In this document: one piece after another, positions 57,652 through 64,000 of the stretch
Position numbering within the stretch: position 1 is the first letter of the stretch
How the letters are laid out: the number at the start of each line of letters is the position of its first letter
NCBI GenBank assembly: GCA_029891345.1
Contig: CM057009.1
Span: forward strand, 293,090,966 to 293,154,965
Direction of reading: 5' to 3'
Origin: Dryococelus australis
Taxonomy: Eukaryota; Arthropoda; Insecta; Phasmatodea; Phasmatidae
Length of the DNA stretch: 64,000 bases
Position numbers and translations under genes: made by a program
The notes under the pieces: generated by a model
Database searches by the model: none
What the model was told of the DNA's origin: nothing
What the model saw: the letters and a program-made list of their open reading frames with translations, nothing else

Positions 57652-58050
57652 GGGGTTTCTTCAGCGAGGAGAGGATTCGTTTCCGTCCATCGGTGTTGCC
57701 GGGGCCCGGCGCAGTTTGGTATCGCATTCACTCGCTAAAGAGTCGGCGGCGCAGCGCAGCGCAGCGAGCGCTGGCAACGCCGCGCGGACGCACTCACGCT
57801 GTTCCGCCAGGCGCAGAGGTTGCTTGCCTGCCTGCCTGCCGTCTTGGCGGTCATCGGCGGGCTGCTTCGCGCGTCAAGGCCATCCCACCACATTCTGCCT
57901 CTTCCACACTCCTCCTCAGTATCTTCCCACCCCCCCCCCCCTCCGATGCAGCCTTCCACCCACAACCCTGTGGCGGGACCTCGTCTCTCCAACTGGATCC
58001 TCTGGAGCAGTGGTTCTCGAACTCTGGTCCGCGGTCCACTGATCATCCCG
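57652..58050. other. GC/CpG-rich patch
   Basis: CpG-dense sequence with GCAGCGCAGCGCAGCG at about 57750, a (GCCT)n run at about 57823 and a C12 run at about 57932. Open frames of up to 154 codons occur on both strands with no recognisable motif. A possible promoter island. Confidence 0.4.
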
Positions 58051-60239
58051 CTACCAGATGCGTGACACTCAATAAGAGATGTTTAAGACTCCCAGCCACG
58101 TGGTGGCGTTTCGACTGTGTTGTAGAGTGTTTGGAATACTCATTCCCCACCCCCTAAGAAACTATTAAACGTGCGTACAACGTTCCTATCTACGGAAATA
58201 AGACACACTTGATACGATGGCTGTTGAGTAGGTACTTTCAAGATGTCACGCACATTAGAAACGTCATTTTATAGCTCTCGAAAAAGGCTTAAAAATTGCC
58301 GTTTCAAAGCGTCTTGTCTAAGAATACACGCATCATATACAGTACATATATAACTACCGAGGACCCAGCATTGAACCTTCCTGCAGACTTTCCTATAATA
58401 AATAATAGTGTCAGTCCCATAGGAACACGCAGTGCGACGTGGACGCTGCATGGCAGCGCAGAGCCTTGCGCTTAGAGGCGAGGGGGCTCTTGACGTGCGT
58501 GGGAGTGTCGCCCTTATGGCTCCCGCGCTTCTCGGCTTCGAACGCGGAAAAAAAAGGTTTAGTAAAGGCGGGAGGCTTAAGTGACTGGCATTAAAAAGTG
58601 GACACTTACGAAAAAACGATGCGAAGAAAACGGACACACAATTTTACAATGGAAATATACAAAATCAGTATATCATGTCACCACATAATGTTCACTCTGA
58701 ACGTGAAAGATAGTTCCATTACATTTGTAGGCACTTCAGAATATTCTGAAAGCAAATAATATGGAAGTATTCGCGCAAAACACAGCTGTACGTAAGCATT
58801 GGACACAAAAATATTTTTTATTTACATTAAGTTTACATTTCGTTAACGACTTTATTTGTTCTAACAGGTTTCTTTTCCCTAGCAAACAATTATGAATAGA
58901 GTAGGTAGGCACTTCTCAAGACATGTAAAAAACCATAAGGGAAAGATACGCGAGTGTTGATAGACAACATATATATGTAATGTTCTCCAAAAGGTTTGCA
59001 CTTTTGCAGGATGTTCATTTACATGCTTACTAAATGTTTAATAACATATTAAAAACCCACTAAAATGTAAATCCTCGCTGTTTTTCACTTTTATTGGAAA
59101 AGAGGACATACTATTTTATTTTTTGTAAAACCCGGCCGGGTTACAGTTTATAGAACTTCAAAAAGTGGACGATTCCGGGTAAAGGAGGACATCTGGTAAC
59201 CCTGCCCTGATTACATCCCAGGTAGTCCACAAGTGGTTTCGTAATGCAATGGCGCCTGTTCTGTTTATTGTTGAGTTCGATTATTCGCCACGTGGGAATG
59301 GGAGTGTAGAGATTTGGGCGGCTAGGTGGGTGTGGAGTAACACCGGAATGCAAATACGGAGGATATCATTACTTTCTACAGATCAGAATGTTGCGATTAT
59401 AAACGAATAGGGTTGTAACTACAGTCCAATATTGTGTTCCCTACAATGCTGCTCTGACGCCGCTACAGAGCTGATTGTGCACCCAGCAGTAACATATGGT
59501 TGTGCTAACAATCTGTTCTGCTGTCTTAACTGAACAATATGGCGGCCCCAGCGAAAGTGTATGGTAATCCTATCTGCTCTGTTGCTTTTCTGAGCGGTAG
59601 CCGTAACTATATTGTATTTCCCACGTCGGCGCCTAGGAAGCGTTGCTGTCTGTACTTATTGAAAATTTTCCTCGTGGAAGCAGGAAGTTTCGAACTGCCG
59701 GACCTTGTGATAATAGACGGACGTCTTGGACAGCTCGGCTATTTTATCAGTTATGAAAGCGAGGTTTTTAAATGTATTTGTTTTTATTGTTTATTTTTTT
59801 AAAGCATGTCGTGTAACGTGTCTGCAGACGAATATCGACACGCCGAATTCGCATATGAGTTAACTTATTTATCCAATAAAATAATCTTTACTTCATGTTT
59901 ATATATATATATATATATATAAAAACATTGGGTGTCATCTGATATAAAAAGATTTTTACGTGTAACGTTTGTGTAATCAGGTTTTCCTTTCACATCAGAT
60001 AATTTGTAGTACCAAAAAACATGTGGCGTTTGTTATTGCGTTGTTATGTCCTGCTTGTGCAAGTGATTTACGTCTTTTAAGAACAAATAGGAAGGACATT
60101 CCTGCACTTATTAAATTTAACGCCTAACCTGGCGGTGTCTGTGAACACTTTAAAGGGTGCACAGTACCCTCACAGATTGTCAACTGCCTCCACTAAATAA
60201 ATATTACTTCACAAAGCAACATTTTTCCTATTTATCTTC
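58051..60239. other. Gene-free stretch
   Basis: It holds a CCTTGCGC repeat at 58464, a GTGGAC-rich motif near 59160 and a (TA)n run at 59900-59920. An 87-codon frame at 59539-59802 has no known motif. Confidence 0.45.
58445..58545 (+). repeat. Dispersed GC-rich repeat, CCTTGCGC family
   Basis: CCTTGCGCTTAGAGGCGAGG then GTGGGAGTGTCGCCCTTATG aligns with 13322-13450. Boundaries are not defined. Confidence 0.5.
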
Positions 60240-60510
60240 TGTATTGTCAATGATGCAAGTTCTATAATATTTAAAAGAATTAGAGAATGCCTTTAACAGT
60301 CCGCGACACTGCTGTAATAACCATACTTGTTTGTGTACGCTACAATAAATTCTAGTTCTGTAATATTTTAACAAAATCAGAGGGTACCAGTAACAATCGG
60401 CGACGCTGTTATACTTACCATACTTGTTCGTTAACTCTACAATACTAGCTGTATTCTTAACAGCAGTTTACGACACTGTCGTAGCTACCATACATTTTCT
60501 GTAAACTTTC
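60240..60510. repeat. Diverged ~96-bp tandem repeat
   Basis: About 2.7 units. The landmarks AGTTCTRTAATATTT (60258, 60354), CAGT-CGCGACACTG (60297, and variants at 60395 and 60465) and ACCATACTTGTT (60320, 60418) recur about 90-98 bp apart. Confidence 0.65.
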
Positions 60511-60748
60511 GAAGGAAAAAAAACGAGGTGATTTCTGCAGAACATTCTGTTGCTTTTACCAAACAGCTATGTTGGGTTTACAATACCGTTTTCTGTTATC
60601 GTAACATCACTGTAATATTGTGTCCACAACTATGTGTGTAATTCCTACTACATAAAAAAAAAAAACTCTTCTTGCTTCAGAAAAAATGGTGCTCATAACA
60701 ATATTTAGATGGTTCTGCTAACAATTTGGAATGTATACAGGATTGCCA

Positions 60749-61143
60749 CAGTTCTAGAATACCTAAAAAACAGGGCAATGTCTGGAATTTGAAAACTCTC
60801 AGGAAAAATCAGGGAATTTCAAACAAGTTAGCTAAATGCCAGGGAATTCTGTGATATCAATGATATATTTGGCAGTTATGTCATCAATTGTACACCGCTG
60901 CCAGACTCATATAAGATTGTTTTAATAATTGTGGACTAAGTGCTCAGGCATTTTTCTTTACAATCTATGTGGTGAGCAATTTTGTAAGATCAGAGAAGTA
61001 TTTTGGTGTTAACGTGTGTTACAATGCAAAGGCGCCAACCCTAAATTTTTTTTAGGAAAAGGTCAGGGAAAAAAGATTCTCTTTGTCTGGAAATCAGGGA
61101 AATGTCACGGAATTTTCCAATGGAAAAAAAGGTGACAACCGTG
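60749..61143. repeat. CAGGGAAAT-rich repeat with inverted ends
   Basis: The left part GATTGCCACAGTTCTAGAAT, CAGGGCAATGTCTGGAATTT faces the right part TCACGGAATTTTCCAATGG, AAAAAGGTGACAACCG. Both contain AGGGAA-TTTC motifs. It is likely a MITE with poorly conserved termini. Similar motifs occur at 31378-31412 and 31763-31790. Confidence 0.45.
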
Positions 61144-61695
61144 GTAAAGTATTACAGAACATTCTGTTGCTGGTACTAAAGTTTAGTTGTCTTTGCCATA
61201 AAAAAAAACATTACAGAATTGTTCTGTTAAATTATCTCTGCTGATTTCTTTCAGTGTATGTTTTTTTGTAGATGTTACAAGAAAACTTGTAGTTGTACAA
61301 AATAATTTTTGCAACTGATTTCCAAGAATTTCTCTTGTAAAAGAAAACAATTTTACAGTGTATAAGTATAGTTGAATTAAAACTATGCCAGAGGGAAAAT
61401 TAAAAACGTTTCACAACACTTACTTAGTCTTTGATGCGCAGTTTTCTAACCGAAAGTTCAATTCACGTTGTTTTTGACAGTGCTATTTAAAAAAAAAAGC
61501 AATCTAGTATTAGAAAACGGATACAGATTACTGCGCAACTGACTCAACCTCATGTTCCCTCTGCGGTCGTGAGGCAGTTTGTGAATTCACGTGCGCCTAA
61601 ACGCGTGAACTGTGTTTTAGGGCCGAAGTTTCATGGGGGCAAACTTACTGTGCTTTGGAAGTATTTTGTGTCATAGATGTTTTGCTAGTAAATGT

Positions 61696-62055
61696 CACAG
61701 TGAACGTGGCAGCAGTTACAATAAAGTTGCTTCTACTTTGGTTAGGAACAACGCGAGTTTTCTTATTTGAAAGTTTGGCAGAAAGAAAATTTCCTCCGCT
61801 AGGTGCGCAGTGTTCCAAAGAGGGCATTTTTTAAATACATTTTTACGCTACGTGAATAATACAAGTGTTTGTTTATGTTCGATTTATGATTATTGCAATT
61901 ATTTAGTTTTTTAACGTAGAAAATAGAGAAAATGCGGCACACACACAGGGCACTAGCACTCTCTTAGGGGCTAAAAATTGTAGTTGCCAAACTAAAATAA
62001 TCGCGTTCCCCAACCTGATTAGAATAAACATTAGTTACAGTCAACGTGGCTGTGA
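61696..62055 (-). mobile_element. Fold-back element, repeat F copy 3
   Basis: The left arm (CACAGTGAACGTGGCAGCAG, TTACAATAAAGTTGCTTCTA, TTTGGTTAGGAACAACGCG) matches the reverse complement of the right arm (CGCGTTCCCCAACCTGATTA, AACATTAGTTACAGTCAACG, TGGCTGTG). The interior (61885-62000) is the reverse complement of 57060-57167. About 360 bp. A 60-codon minus-strand frame is repeat-derived. Confidence 0.65.
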
Positions 62056-64000
62056 AGCAAAAAAAAAAAAAATTCATTAGAGAAAGGCTCCATAAACGAC
62101 AAAAGAGAACGACGAAAGACTAGAAAGGAACAGATACGAAACAATAAACCGTGTAACAAAGTGGCAAAAAATGGGTTATAGTCACAACTGAGAAAAGCCT
62201 TTATGAAAGCTAATCAAAGAAATTCATTGTCGTGGTCGATTAAGTGAATAGAATTTCCAAGGCAAGATTATAACTGTTAAACAAAGGTATTTGTGAAACT
62301 ATTTCTGCAGCATATAAAAACAGGAACTACGTCGTAGTCGTCCATAGAAATCCTGAAGGTTTAGGCTGTTCCCGTTTTTATTATGGAACTCTTTGTTTTC
62401 ATACAGCAGTTGAAAGTCTTGGTTTATTCAGTAAGGAATTCGCTTTCCCTGTCCTGGTCTTCAGCCAAGGTGAGTATAAGGGGGAAAAAAAAAAAAAAAA
62501 AAACTTGAGAATGTTATATCTGAAAACGCTTAAAAAGTAACCGTCGCAGTTTTTATTGAGTGTCATTGTTGCATGTTTGCACGACATTAACACCTTGCTT
62601 GTAGATGTGTTGAGAAAGTTGCCTAACGTGCCAGTGTGGCCCTTAGCGTGGGTACACAATACTGAAGAACACAAGAAGTGAAAGAGCCCCTTGTACCGCG
62701 TAGAGAACATATTTATATATTATCAATAAGTTACTGCCTTTTTGCAAGCAGGATGTAATACACAGTGAAAATTAAATACAGAAGTACACCGTTGAAATTT
62801 TTTTTTTTCATTTTACCGAAAAGTGTTGGAAAAATTTATCGAGAAATGTCCATAAACTCTCCGCAAAATTAAGGACACATTGATTTTCAAAAACGCACTT
62901 TCCATAAATTTCACGGAACCTCTCTGTTAACTTCCTAGTTAGTTTTCTGTGCGTACAATTTAAAATAAAAAGACACAATAAAAAGGTTTTTAATTTTCGT
63001 TATTTGGGTGTTCTCATGTGTATAAAAAATATATTTAAAAAAATTGAAATAGCTTATACTTGAGAAAGATTTGAACTAGAGTCAAAAAGTTAAGAATTTA
63101 CGACTGTAACCTCTCACCTAAAACTCACATATGATACTTATGGTATAACTTTAGGAAAATTCTAGGAAGTTGTCATCATATAAAATGCGTACAATGTTTG
63201 GTACAATTATAAGATAATTAATTTTTTGGTGTCCGACACGAACGTCTACTGCCAAACGGAGAGCAGAGCTTCAGTTAAATAAGTTTTATTAAAAAAGTTT
63301 TCAACGTCCCTGATGTAGGCTTTTCTTACAAATAACATTTAATGAACATCTGGCATCCGACGACTAGTTTCTCTTTTCCACTGAGGTACCTTAACGTATA
63401 TTTTATTTTGAAAAATGGCTAGGAATTGTTATAAACATTCTGGTTCCAATATTGTAAAAGTATTATAGACGCGTGCAGCACTACTTTATCTGTTACACCG
63501 TCAACTGACAGAGGCGAGTTGCTAACAGCAAAAATACACACTCGTTCATTGTCTTGCGCGTAAAGGCCATGATGCATAACTTGTGCGTGCCTGGGTCGCC
63601 TTTGGGCGGCACTGTGAAGGGGCTTGTTTTTGCTTAACATTTTCAGAAGTAGCTTCATAGTCCTTTGGATATTTGTGCACTCTATTTCAAAAAATTTATG
63701 TGTATCTAGGAATATTCAGTATTTAGTTCATTTATGCATTTCATGAGAAAACTATACAGCTTTTGTGAAGAGGATTGTGATAGGCATGGCAGCGCTGATA
63801 TAAGCCACGTTTTATCTTTCCAATTTTAAATAATTGTCTTCCGCAGTCTAATTTGTGTGGGCCTATACGCATGTATGTCCAATACATATACTATTTATTT
63901 ATGTTTTCACTGCTAAACTTTATTGACGTTGAACTGATTTGCCACATATATGAACCAAGCACATTTTCGCAATCGCTTGTTTACACAGTTTATTTGTCTA
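62056..64000. other. Gene-free stretch
   Basis: Nothing recognised except CTTGCGCGTAAAGGCCATGA at about 63555, a possible fragment of the CCTTGCGC repeat. Confidence 0.5.

Noticed and set aside
57650-58157. Host exon in the GC-rich patch (up to 154 codons)
   Set aside because: Several overlapping frames in both directions with proline- and serine-rich low complexity and no motif. Island noted, coding not claimed.

Overview
This is an AT-rich, intron-less-looking, repeat-dense stretch of an animal nuclear genome, most likely an arthropod and probably an insect. The basis is indirect: tRNA-derived SINEs with target-site duplications (TSDs), many small inverted-repeat DNA transposons (MITEs), a Tc1 element, a Kolobok-type transposon, a short Helitron, plentiful CpG, and long TA, CT, CA and ATT microsatellites. 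I found no host protein-coding gene that I can support. Long open frames are either repeat shadows or chance frames in GC-rich patches.

Layout. 1-8.5 kb: almost featureless, with one complete SINE at 4.57 kb. 8.5-25.9 kb: MITEs of one terminal-inverted-repeat (TIR) superfamily with three different interiors (A about 240 bp, B about 420 bp, C about 400 bp), mixed with a CCAAT-rich GC-rich repeat (E), an AT-rich long-TIR element (D) and a fold-back element at 16.85 kb. A SINE has jumped into the TIR of one MITE at 10.42 kb. 26-30 kb: a diverged tandem array rich in CAAGGTCA-like and CCATNTTGG-like motifs, and a broken zinc-finger reading frame on the minus strand. 30-45 kb: more A, B and C MITEs, a second SINE pair, a roughly 288-bp tandem with repeated ATGGCGG motifs, and a D element at 40.9-42.2 kb that contains seven 75-bp tandem units.

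45.33-48.81 kb is the highlight: a complete-ended but decayed Kolobok-like transposon. It has TTAA target duplications, matching TIRs, a plus-strand THAP-DDE transposase, and a convergent minus-strand gene resembling the cytoplasmic C-terminal (ballast) domain of the P2X7 receptor. Each gene has its own AATAAA signal between the stops, and each end carries a mirrored TGACGTCA palindrome about 130-140 bp from the terminus.

49-64 kb: a fourth SINE, a Tc1 element (51.04-52.16 kb), a repeat family F with a 120-bp Helitron inside one copy, a small TTAA-flanked MITE, a GC-rich patch at 57.7-58.0 kb and further diverged tandem repeats. Nothing here forms a working host pathway. The logic is that of a transposon graveyard in which the order of insertions can be read in several places.
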